Positions 1 to 5,084 of a DNA stretch of 5,084 bases are shown here, one piece after another. This DNA is from Phycisphaerales bacterium. GTDB lineage: Bacteria; Planctomycetota; Phycisphaerae; Phycisphaerales; SM1A02. The translations under genes were made by a program, and so were the position numbers. Location of the stretch: NCBI GenBank assembly GCA_018882625.1, contig VERO01000183.1:1-5084 (forward strand), given 5' to 3'. The notes beneath the pieces were generated by a model. That model ran no database searches and had not been told where the DNA came from. It saw only the letters and a program-made list of their open reading frames with translations. The stretch's first letter is position 1; the number at the start of each line of letters is the position of its first letter.

Positions 1-1473
1 CCACCGCCCGACTCGCGCAAGGCCGGACGCAACCGGGACTGGCGCCACCTCGACAACGCCACCGTGATGTGCATGCCGGACTCATGGGAGTACCCGTGGT
101 ACGCCGCCTGGGACCACGCATTCCATGCGGTAGCCCTCGCGCCTATCGACCCTGCTGACGCGAAACGGCAGCTCGAGATGCTCCTGACGGACCGCTTCAT
201 GCACCCCAGCGGTGCGCTGCCCGCCTACGAGTGGAACTTCGACGACTGCAATCCCCCGGTGCACGCGTGGGCGGCATGGCGCGTCTACCAGATCGAGCGT
301 GACAGCCCCAGCGGCCACGGCGACATCGGGTTCCTGCAGCGCGTCTTCAACCGGCTGCTCATCAACTTCACGTGGTGGGTCAACCGCAAGGACGAGACCG
401 GGCGCAACGTGTTCTCAGGCGGGTTCCTCGGCCTGGACAACATCGGCGTCTTCGACCGCAGCGCGCCGCTGCCCGATGGCGTCACGCTGCAGCAGGCGGA
501 TGCCACGGCCCACATGGGCATGTTCTGCCTGAAGATGATGAGGATCGCCACCGAGCTGGCGCTGCACGGCCAGCCCTACCAGGACATGGCCACGAAGTTC
601 TTCGAGCACTTCCTGATGATCGCGTCTGCGATGGCCGGCGTGGACGGCCATGCGGGCCTGTGGGACGAGCACGACGAGTTCTTCTTCGACAGGCTGCGCC
701 ACCGCGACGGCTCCGACATGCCGCTGCGCATCCAGTCCATCGTGGGGCTGATGCCGCTGCTCTCCGTCGAGGTGCTTGAGCCGGAAGCCATGGAGAGGCT
801 TCCCATCTTCAAGCAGCGGCTCGAGTGGTTCCTGGCGAAGCGGCCCGACCTTGCCGAGCTCGTCTCGCGCTGGACCGAGCCCGGACGCGGCGAGCGCCGG
901 CTCTTCTCGCTGCTGCGCGGGCACCGGATGAAGTGCCTGCTGCGCCATGCGCTTGACGAGGCCAAGTTCCTGTCGCCGCACGGCATCAGGTCGATGTCCC
1001 GGACGCTCCGAGACGAGCCCTACGTGCTGTGGACCAACGGCAGGAGCATGTCCGTGCGCTACGAGCCGGCCGAGGGGCTGTCGGGGCTCTTTGGCGGCAA
1101 CAGCAACTGGCGCGGCCCGGTGTGGATGCCGATCAACTACCTCATCTGCGAGGCGCTCGAGAAGTTCCACCAGTACTACGGCGACGACTTCACCGTGGAG
1201 TGCCCGGTGGGTTCGGGGCAGCAAGCCACGCTGCGCGGCGTGTCGCAGCACCTGTCGCAGCGGCTCATGTCGCTCTTCCTGCGGGGCACGGACGGGCTCC
1301 GGCCGTGCGAGGGGCAGTCGCAACTGCTGCAGCACGACCCCCACTTCCGTGACCTGCACCGCTTCCACGAGTACTTCTGCGGCGACACCGGACGCGGGTG
1401 CGGCGCATCGCACCAGACCGGATGGACCGCGCTGATCGCGCGGCTGGCCACGCCGGGGTCGCTGGTGTCATGA
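1..1473 (+). CDS. MGH1-like / GH63-type glycoside hydrolase, C-terminal part (5' end outside window)
   Basis: The frame is open from base 1 to the TGA at 1471-1473, giving 490 residues; the true start lies upstream, and the GTG at 64 is internal because conserved-looking sequence (RNRDWRHL) precedes it. The protein resembles the (alpha/alpha)6-barrel domain of mannosylglycerate-hydrolase-like and GH63 enzymes, which cleave alpha-glycosidic bonds with inversion. Visible blocks are WEYPWYAAWDHAF (W37-D38, D38 being the candidate general acid), GNSNWRGPVWMPINY around residues 366-379, and HEYFCGDTGRGCGASHQTGW at 456-475, where E457 is the candidate general base. Family proteins of this type are usually near 850-900 residues, so roughly 400 are missing. 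Substrate and cell location cannot be read here because the N terminus is absent. The stop overlaps the next gene's start. Family assignment is confident; catalytic residues are assigned by analogy only. Confidence 0.92.
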   Translation, partial: PPPDSRKAGRNRDWRHLDNATVMCMPDSWEYPWYAAWDHAFHAVALAPIDPADAKRQLEMLLTDRFMHPSGALPAYEWNFDDCNPPVHAWAAWRVYQIERDSPSGHGDIGFLQRVFNRLLINFTWWVNRKDETGRNVFSGGFLGLDNIGVFDRSAPLPDGVTLQQADATAHMGMFCLKMMRIATELALHGQPYQDMATKFFEHFLMIASAMAGVDGHAGLWDEHDEFFFDRLRHRDGSDMPLRIQSIVGLMPLLSVEVLEPEAMERLPIFKQRLEWFLAKRPDLAELVSRWTEPGRGERRLFSLLRGHRMKCLLRHALDEAKFLSPHGIRSMSRTLRDEPYVLWTNGRSMSVRYEPAEGLSGLFGGNSNWRGPVWMPINYLICEALEKFHQYYGDDFTVECPVGSGQQATLRGVSQHLSQRLMSLFLRGTDGLRPCEGQSQLLQHDPHFRDLHRFHEYFCGDTGRGCGASHQTGWTALIARLATPGSLVS

Positions 1474-4250
1474 TGCGCGGACGAGCCGTGCTCAGGCTGT
1501 CGCTGAGGCTGCTCGCGGTTGCATCGCTGGCCATCGTCGTCGCCGAGGCCGTGGCCGCGGTGCGCGGCGGCGGCGCGGTCATGCCGCACGCCGTTGCCGC
1601 CGCGGCGCTCGCGCTGGCGTTCCTCACGGCCCTCGTGCCCTCGACACGGGGCACCTGGAGCGCAGGGCTCTCCGCATCGGTGGCCGTGCTGCTTGGCGCC
1701 GTCGGCATCGCGGACGGTGCCGAGGGCGCAGGCTTCGGCGCGATTCACGGGCTGGTGTCGCAGCTTGCGCAGCTCGGGGACCGCGCCGGTGTCGCTCAGG
1801 TGGTCGGGGCGATCCTGCTGCTCGCCCACGCGTGGATCGAGTCGGGCCGGCGGTCTCTCGGGCTGCCCCGATGGGCAGGACTCGCGGCGGCGATCCTGTG
1901 CTTCGCGCCCGGCCTCGTGGTGTGGATGCTGCTCCTCGCGCGCGACCAGCGCATCGTGCTGCAGCAGGCGGACCTCCGCGAGCGTGCGCTCGTGATGCTG
2001 CTTCGGGCGCGCCTCGACCTGACCATGGGCAGCCTCGCCGATCAGGCCCGTGCGCTGCGTGTCGATGGGGACGCGGTCGAGGCCGCCTCGCGCGCTGTGG
2101 ATGCGCTGGACGACACGGAGGGAGTCAGTGCGCTGCTCTGCATTGACGCGCGCGGTGCGCAGCGCTGGATCGCGCCACCCTCGGCATCCGGCGAACCGCC
2201 GGTCCGGGACATGCTGGCTGGCGAATCCGACGAGCGGGCGGCTGCCGCATGCCTGGTGCAGGGGCGTGCCGTCGTGGTCGATCCGTCGCATGGCGTCGCG
2301 CCGACCGATGCGCCAGACGTGATCGTCGCGCTTCCCCTTGGCTCCGACAGAACGCAGCTTGCGGCCATCTTCCTCGTGGATGTCGACTCGATCCTCGCGT
2401 CCGTGGTCGAGTCGATCGACCCCGGAGCCCCGGTCGAGCTGCTCGACGCGGACCGCGCCGCAGCGGTCTCCGCGAACGGCGGACCCGTGGGCCGGTCAGT
2501 GCCTTGGGATGGTGCCACGTTCGTGATACGCGCCTTGCCCTCGGCTGACGATGCGGACCGTGGCGGCAACACGTTTCCCGACCTGCTGCTCGCATCGCTC
2601 GCCGCGGCGTGCGGGCTGGTGGGCTCAACCGTGCACTTCGCGCAGCGGTCCGCGGAGCGCGCACGCGCCAGCAGCCGGTCGCGGCAGCAGCTCGAGCAGC
2701 TCATCGAGGCAAGCGACACGGTTGCCGTCATCGCCACTGACCGCGAGGGCCTGGTCACGATCTTCAACGAGGGCGCGGAGCGGATCACCGGATTCGCATC
2801 CGTCGCCATGGCCGGGCGCACAGGCGCGCTGGAGCTCTTCGACCCCGACGAGCTCGGGTCGCTGCCCATCCGCCCTGGACTGCCCGCCGCGCTCATGCTG
2901 GAGCAGCTTGCGCGGAGTCCGGAGTTCCGCGTGCGCGACTGGACATGGGTCGGCGCCGGCGGAAGGCGCCGCCGCGTGAGCGTGGCCGTGCGTCCGTGGC
3001 TGGAGCCCGACGGCTCGCCGCTGGGGTTCCTGCTTGTGGCGATCGACGTCACCGAGCGCGAGCGCGCGATGCTCGGCGTCGAGCGCGCGCGTGCCGCGGC
3101 CGAGGACCGCAGCGAGGCGAAGGCATCCCTGCTTGCGGGCGTCACGCACGAGATCCGTTCGCCCATGGCGGCGATCCTCAGCGCCGCGGACCTCCTCGCC
3201 GACGAATCGAGCACTCCCGAGGACAGGGCCGAGTGGCTGCGCGCCATCCGGGCCAACGGCACTCACCTGCTCGGCATCATCAACGACATCCTCGACATCT
3301 CCAGGATCGAGGCGGGCCGCATGCCTGTCGAGTCGATCGAGGTGCGGCCGCTCGACCTCGTGAATGACGTGCTGCAGCTGCTGAAGGTGCAGGCGGCCGC
3401 CAAGGGCATCGCACTCGCGCTCGATTCGGCCGACGCTGGCGCCGGCGAGACCATACGCACCGACCCGCTGCGTGTCCGCCAGGTGCTCGTCAACCTCGTG
3501 ACCAACGCGATCAGGCATACGTCGCATGGTGGCGTGGGCATCTCGGTGCGCACGTCGCGCACTGGCGATGTGCTCGAGGTGGAGTTCGACGTGACCGACA
3601 CTGGCGAGGGCATGACGCAGGAGCAGGTGGACTGCCTGTTCGCGGACTACGTGCAGGTCAGCGCCTCGGAGGCGGGGCGCTCCGGCGGCACGGGGCTGGG
3701 GCTGGCCATATCGCGCCGGATTGCCGAGCTGCTCGAGGGCTCGGTCAGCGTGCGGAGCGTGCCCGGCGAAGGGAGCGTGTTCACCTTCAGGATCTCCGCG
3801 CGCCTCGTGACGCCCGCAGTGCGGACCGCGTGCGCGTCGGGCGCCGAGGCCACGGACGCGCACAGCCCTGCATCGCGCAGGCCACTCGAGGGGATCCGGA
3901 TCCTGCTCTCGGAGGAGGAGACCGGCAACAGGCGCATGCTCGCGGACGTGCTCGTCGCCGCCGGTGCGGAGGTCGAGGCATGCGACTCGTGCGCTGATGC
4001 GGTTGCGGCCGTGGAGCGCGCCGCCGGCCGCCGGGTGTTCGATGTCGCGCTCCTTGACCTGCAGGAGCGCGGCAGCGACGGCATCGCGAGCGTCTGCAGG
4101 CTCCGCGACATGGGATTCCCTGGCCGGATCGTGGCGATGAGCGGACGCACACTCGATGTGGACCGCGAGAGCTGCCTTGCCGCAGGATGCGACGCGTTCG
4201 CCGTGAAGCCGATCGCGCCCGAGGAACTGGTGCGGCTCTGCCGCGGATAG
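1470..4250 (+). CDS. Membrane hybrid sensor histidine kinase (6 TM, extracytoplasmic sensor, PAS, HisKA, HATPase_c, receiver)
   Basis: This 926-residue protein senses a signal across the membrane, autophosphorylates and passes phosphate to its own receiver. I chose the ATG at 1470 because it forms an ATGA overlap with the hydrolase stop; a second ATG follows at 1473, and the in-frame ATG at 1398 would extend over conserved hydrolase sequence. Hydrophobic helices lie near 12-31, 38-57, 64-82, 107-123 and 136-157, then an extracytoplasmic region about 160-365, then a helix about 370-388. Charges fit an inside N terminus (RGR at the start, GRR before helix 5, RSAERAR after helix 6). PAS covers about 408-528, ending IDVTERERA, followed by a charged probable coiled-coil linker. 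HisKA (548-618) has H560 in THEIRSP. HATPase_c has N679 (N box), D710-TGEG (G1) and GGTGLGLAI from 739 (G2). The receiver (about 810-926) has E815/E816, phosphoacceptor D863, S891 and K913. No Hpt domain is present, so the downstream partner is unknown. The sensor region could be Cache- or CHASE-like; I cannot tell which. Confidence 0.95.
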   Translation: MMRGRAVLRLSLRLLAVASLAIVVAEAVAAVRGGGAVMPHAVAAAALALAFLTALVPSTRGTWSAGLSASVAVLLGAVGIADGAEGAGFGAIHGLVSQLAQLGDRAGVAQVVGAILLLAHAWIESGRRSLGLPRWAGLAAAILCFAPGLVVWMLLLARDQRIVLQQADLRERALVMLLRARLDLTMGSLADQARALRVDGDAVEAASRAVDALDDTEGVSALLCIDARGAQRWIAPPSASGEPPVRDMLAGESDERAAAACLVQGRAVVVDPSHGVAPTDAPDVIVALPLGSDRTQLAAIFLVDVDSILASVVESIDPGAPVELLDADRAAAVSANGGPVGRSVPWDGATFVIRALPSADDADRGGNTFPDLLLASLAAACGLVGSTVHFAQRSAERARASSRSRQQLEQLIEASDTVAVIATDREGLVTIFNEGAERITGFASVAMAGRTGALELFDPDELGSLPIRPGLPAALMLEQLARSPEFRVRDWTWVGAGGRRRRVSVAVRPWLEPDGSPLGFLLVAIDVTERERAMLGVERARAAAEDRSEAKASLLAGVTHEIRSPMAAILSAADLLADESSTPEDRAEWLRAIRANGTHLLGIINDILDISRIEAGRMPVESIEVRPLDLVNDVLQLLKVQAAAKGIALALDSADAGAGETIRTDPLRVRQVLVNLVTNAIRHTSHGGVGISVRTSRTGDVLEVEFDVTDTGEGMTQEQVDCLFADYVQVSASEAGRSGGTGLGLAISRRIAELLEGSVSVRSVPGEGSVFTFRISARLVTPAVRTACASGAEATDAHSPASRRPLEGIRILLSEEETGNRRMLADVLVAAGAEVEACDSCADAVAAVERAAGRRVFDVALLDLQERGSDGIASVCRLRDMGFPGRIVAMSGRTLDVDRESCLAAGCDAFAVKPIAPEELVRLCRG

Positions 4251-4260
4251 GATCGCTGCG

Positions 4261-4272
4261 CCCCAGGTGGGG
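4261..4272 (+). repeat. Short inverted repeat across the tRNA 5' boundary
   Basis: CCCCA (4261-4265) and TGGGG (4268-4272) are perfect complements separated by only two bases. The right arm is the 5' acceptor strand of tRNA-Ser; the left arm lies in its leader and repeats the CCCCA of the acceptor 3' strand (4345-4349). A two-base loop is too tight for the full stem, so a shorter hairpin or competition with the acceptor stem is more plausible than a terminator. No T-run follows, so I do not call a terminator for the kinase gene. Confidence 0.35.
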
Positions 4273-4352
4273 TGGCAGAGCGGTTGAACGCGCCGGACTT
4301 GAAATCCGGTATGCCCCTCGGGGCATCGCGGGTTCGAATCCCGCCCCCACCG
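4266..4352 (+). tRNA. tRNA-Ser(UGA)
   Basis: The 87 bases fold as a class II tRNA. The acceptor is GGTGGGG (4266-4272) with CCCCACC (4345-4351) and discriminator G at 4352. The D arm is 4275-4291, with G-C and C-G pairs and an A-C mismatch at the third pair. The anticodon stem is CCGGA/TCCGG (4293-4297, 4305-4309) with loop CTTGAAA and anticodon TGA at 4300-4302, reading UCA. The long variable arm has ATGCCCC (4311-4317) pairing fully with GGGGCAT (4320-4326), and the T arm is GCGGG-TTCGAAT-CCCGC (4328-4344). A long variable arm and discriminator G are serine identity features. CCA is not encoded, so it must be added after processing. The gene sits 15 bases after the kinase stop and 14 bases before the sigma factor start, with no clear promoter of its own. 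Confidence 0.97.
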
Positions 4353-4366
4353 TTGCGCAGCCGGAC

Positions 4367-4789
4367 GTGGACACGCCGACGCCCATCCTCGCTCGCGTCG
4401 CCGCAGGCGATCCGACAGCGCTCAACGAGTGCATGGCGCGCTTCAGCGGTCTCGTGTGGAGCATCGCGCGCAAGCTCAGCGCGGATCCCTCTGACGCCGA
4501 GGATGCGGTGCAGGAGGTCTTCATCGACCTCTGGCGCAGCGCCCACCGCTTCGATCCCGCCAAGGGCACCGAGACCACCTTCGTGGCGACGATCGCGCGG
4601 CGCAGGCTGATCGACCGCGGACGTCGCCGGCAGCGCAGGCCGGAGGTCCCGGGCATCGATGACGGTGTCGCGGCGACCGCTCCATCGCGTGAGGATCCCG
4701 ATGTGCGCGAGCGTCTGTTTCTGCAGCCGGAGGGGGAGATGATGGCGGTGTTGGATGTGTTGGAGCCGGTGGGGGGAGGGCTAAGATGA
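4367..4789 (+). CDS. ECF-type RNA polymerase sigma factor, region 2 intact, region 4 missing
   Basis: The 140-residue product begins like many ECF factors with ILARVAAGDPTALNE. Region 2 spans about residues 19-88: RFSGLVWSIARKL, then DAEDAVQEVFIDLW at 43-56 (core-polymerase binding), then FDPAKGTETTFVATIARRR with RLIDRGRR at 80-87 (-10 element recognition). The style resembles SigK-like ECF factors. I chose GTG at 4367 because it preserves the usual N terminus and lies just outside the tRNA; ATG at 4433 (M23) would cut into the first helix. No Shine-Dalgarno motif precedes it. After the linker the protein reads AVLDVLEPV, which looks like the first residues of region 4, and then stops at TGA 4787-4789. 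The helix-turn-helix that binds the -35 element is absent, and no other downstream frame supplies it; a normal family member would be about 170-200 residues. It is either a truncated gene or a correct gene damaged by a sequence or assembly error. Region 2 is confident; functionality is doubtful. Confidence 0.85.
   Translation: MDTPTPILARVAAGDPTALNECMARFSGLVWSIARKLSADPSDAEDAVQEVFIDLWRSAHRFDPAKGTETTFVATIARRRLIDRGRRRQRRPEVPGIDDGVAATAPSREDPDVRERLFLQPEGEMMAVLDVLEPVGGGLR
4731..4780 (+). other. Strongly G-rich, C-poor tract at the 3' end of the sigma gene
   Basis: By hand count 30 of 50 bases are G and only 3 are C, unlike the balanced G and C in the genes before it. It includes G runs at 4732-4736, 4771-4776 and 4778-4780, with another G5 at 4795-4799. 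The segment GG-agcc-GG-t-GGGGGG-a-GGG could in principle form a two-layer G-quadruplex. It marks the start of the compositional break and may equally reflect poor base calls. Confidence 0.55.
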
Positions 4790-4859
4790 GAATCGGGGGC
4801 AACCCAGGGACAGAAAGCAGCCATTGACCCCGTCTTCCAAATCTTGATGTTGGAATATT

Positions 4860-4934
4860 ATGGCAAGCGGTGAGGCCTGGTTATCCAGCAAAGAATATTC
4901 AGAGTCTCTGGATGCTTTTGGAGTTAAGTCGTGA
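4860..4934 (+). CDS. Possible 24-residue small ORF
   Basis: ATG 4860-4862 to TGA 4932-4934 reads MASGEAW followed by a mixed polar stretch ending FGVKS. GGAA lies at 4852-4855, close to the start. The stop shares its last base with the ATG of the next small ORF (TGATG). No family is recognised; the arrangement could be a coupled pair of small genes, a single gene broken by a frameshift, or chance. Confidence 0.15.
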   Translation: MASGEAWLSSKEYSESLDAFGVKS

Positions 4935-5047
4935 TGTCAATTGAAAAGCTCCCTTCGGCTGAACGCAGTCAGGTCCGAAGGAAAGCCGCAAGAGCCCTAA
5001 ACTCACCACATGCAGCCTGTAGATCGGAGAGCGCTTCTGCCCTCTGA
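4934..5047 (+). CDS. Possible 37-residue basic small ORF
   Basis: ATG 4934-4936 to TGA 5045-5047. A GGAG at 4920-4923, ten bases before the ATG, is a plausible ribosome binding site. The product begins MSIEKLPSAERSQVRRKAAR, which is basic and could be helical, and then becomes serine-rich. It overlaps the preceding small ORF by one base. It competes with an open minus-strand frame over the same bases, so at most one is likely real. No family is recognised. Confidence 0.18.
   Translation: MSIEKLPSAERSQVRRKAARALNSPHAACRSESASAL
4952..4981. repeat. Inverted repeat, 7-base arms, 16-base loop
   Basis: CCTTCGG at 4952-4958 is the exact complement of CCGAAGG at 4975-4981. No T-run follows on the plus strand, although TTTTC lies just beyond it on the minus strand at 4943-4947. 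It could therefore be a weak terminator for a minus-strand gene ending at 4969, whose stop codon lies within its loop. Confidence 0.25.
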
Positions 5048-5082
5048 TCCGATGAGTCTTCGCCAGCCTGACAGAGCTCTAC
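4969..5082 (-). CDS. Possible C-terminal end of a minus-strand gene entering from the right
   Basis: On the minus strand the frame is open from the window edge (5082) to the TGA at 4971-4969, 37 residues. It contains EALSDLQAACGEFRALAAFL, which has the spacing of an amphipathic helix. A gene converging on the sigma gene would have this layout. The segment is too short to identify and the plus strand is open over the same bases, so this is only a candidate. Confidence 0.18.
   Translation of the reverse strand, partial: VELCQAGEDSSDQRAEALSDLQAACGEFRALAAFLRT
5023..5053. repeat. Inverted repeat, 6-base arms with interior pairing
   Basis: ATCGGA (5023-5028) pairs with TCCGAT (5048-5053). Inside it GAG (5029-5031) can pair with CTC (5042-5044) across a three-base bulge. 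The stability is modest and no function is evident. Confidence 0.2.
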
Positions 5083-5084
5083 CA

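Larger units (their letters stand above)
4790..5084. other. About 295 bases of different composition with no recognised gene
   Basis: Hand counting gives about 143 G or C in the last 284 bases (near 50%), against about 70-75% in sampled rows of the three genes. I recognise no protein family, tRNA, rRNA or mobile-element end here. It contains two short overlapping plus-strand ORFs (4860-4934 and 4934-5047), a short open minus-strand frame reaching the window edge, two GAATATT copies (4853-4859 and 4897-4903), and two possible hairpins at 4952-4981 and 5023-5053. The region may be acquired DNA, an intergenic spacer or the other half of a chimeric contig. Confidence 0.6.

Noticed and set aside
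415..1413. Long minus-strand and alternative-frame open stretches across the hydrolase and kinase genes.
   Set aside because: They are expected in 70% GC coding DNA, are rich in Arg, Ala, Pro and Ser without domain motifs, and lie opposite clear domain-bearing genes.
1398..1469. Upstream in-frame ATG for the kinase that would add 24 residues.
   Set aside because: It overlaps the conserved hydrolase C terminus by 76 bases, and the added residues do not look like a signal or membrane segment. The ATGA overlap at 1470 is the more natural start.
4225..4253. TAGGAT at 4248-4253 as a -10 element for the tRNA.
   Set aside because: Only four of six bases match the consensus, it overlaps the kinase stop codon, and the position 17 bases upstream (AACTGG) does not resemble a -35 element.
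4266..4352. The tRNA-Ser gene as an attachment site for an integrated element that supplied the low-GC DNA.
   Set aside because: The composition change begins about 380 bases after the tRNA, with a host-like sigma gene between, and I see no repeat of the tRNA 3' end and no integrase in the window.
4924..4930. GTTAAGT matches the GTTRRRY core of an integron attC site.
   Set aside because: I found no matching RYYYAAC partner at a suitable distance and no integrase; a seven-base degenerate match is expected by chance.
5021..5033. AGATCGGAGAGCG resembles a common Illumina adapter start (AGATCGGAAGAGCG) with one A missing.
   Set aside because: The match is inexact and does not continue into either known adapter arm, while uncut adapter in contigs is usually exact. 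It is worth remembering only because the segment may be chimeric.

Overview
The window is about 70% GC up to roughly position 4730. It carries three densely packed plus-strand genes and one tRNA gene, followed by about 285 bases of clearly different composition. High GC, near absence of Shine-Dalgarno motifs, a compact glycan-hydrolase/sensor-kinase pair and a SigK-like ECF sigma factor suggest a free-living Gram-negative bacterium. A planctomycete of the Phycisphaerae type is my best guess, with low certainty because no marker gene is present.

Layout: (1) 1-1473 is the C-terminal 490 residues of an MGH1-like/GH63-type glycoside hydrolase that begins before the window. (2) 1470-4250 is a complete 926-residue membrane hybrid histidine kinase whose ATG overlaps the hydrolase stop by 4 bases. 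It has five N-terminal membrane helices, an extracytoplasmic sensor region, a sixth helix, then PAS, HisKA, HATPase and a C-terminal receiver. (3) 4266-4352 is a tRNA-Ser(UGA) gene starting 15 bases after the kinase stop. (4) 4367-4789 is an ECF sigma factor beginning at a GTG 14 bases after the tRNA. Region 2 is well preserved, but the protein ends where region 4 should start. (5) 4790-5084 is about 50% GC and has no recognisable gene, only very short ORFs on both strands and a few small inverted repeats.

Functional reading: hydrolase and kinase look translationally coupled, so the kinase may sense a carbohydrate or envelope condition; this is inference from position. The tRNA between kinase and sigma factor would make tRNA processing part of mRNA maturation if all are co-transcribed. 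The truncated sigma factor, a C-poor G-rich tract at 4731-4780 and the drop in GC coincide. That points to a real recombination/insertion junction or to an assembly or read-end artefact, and the sequence alone cannot decide. I see no mobile-element gene, CRISPR array or convincing new multi-gene system.
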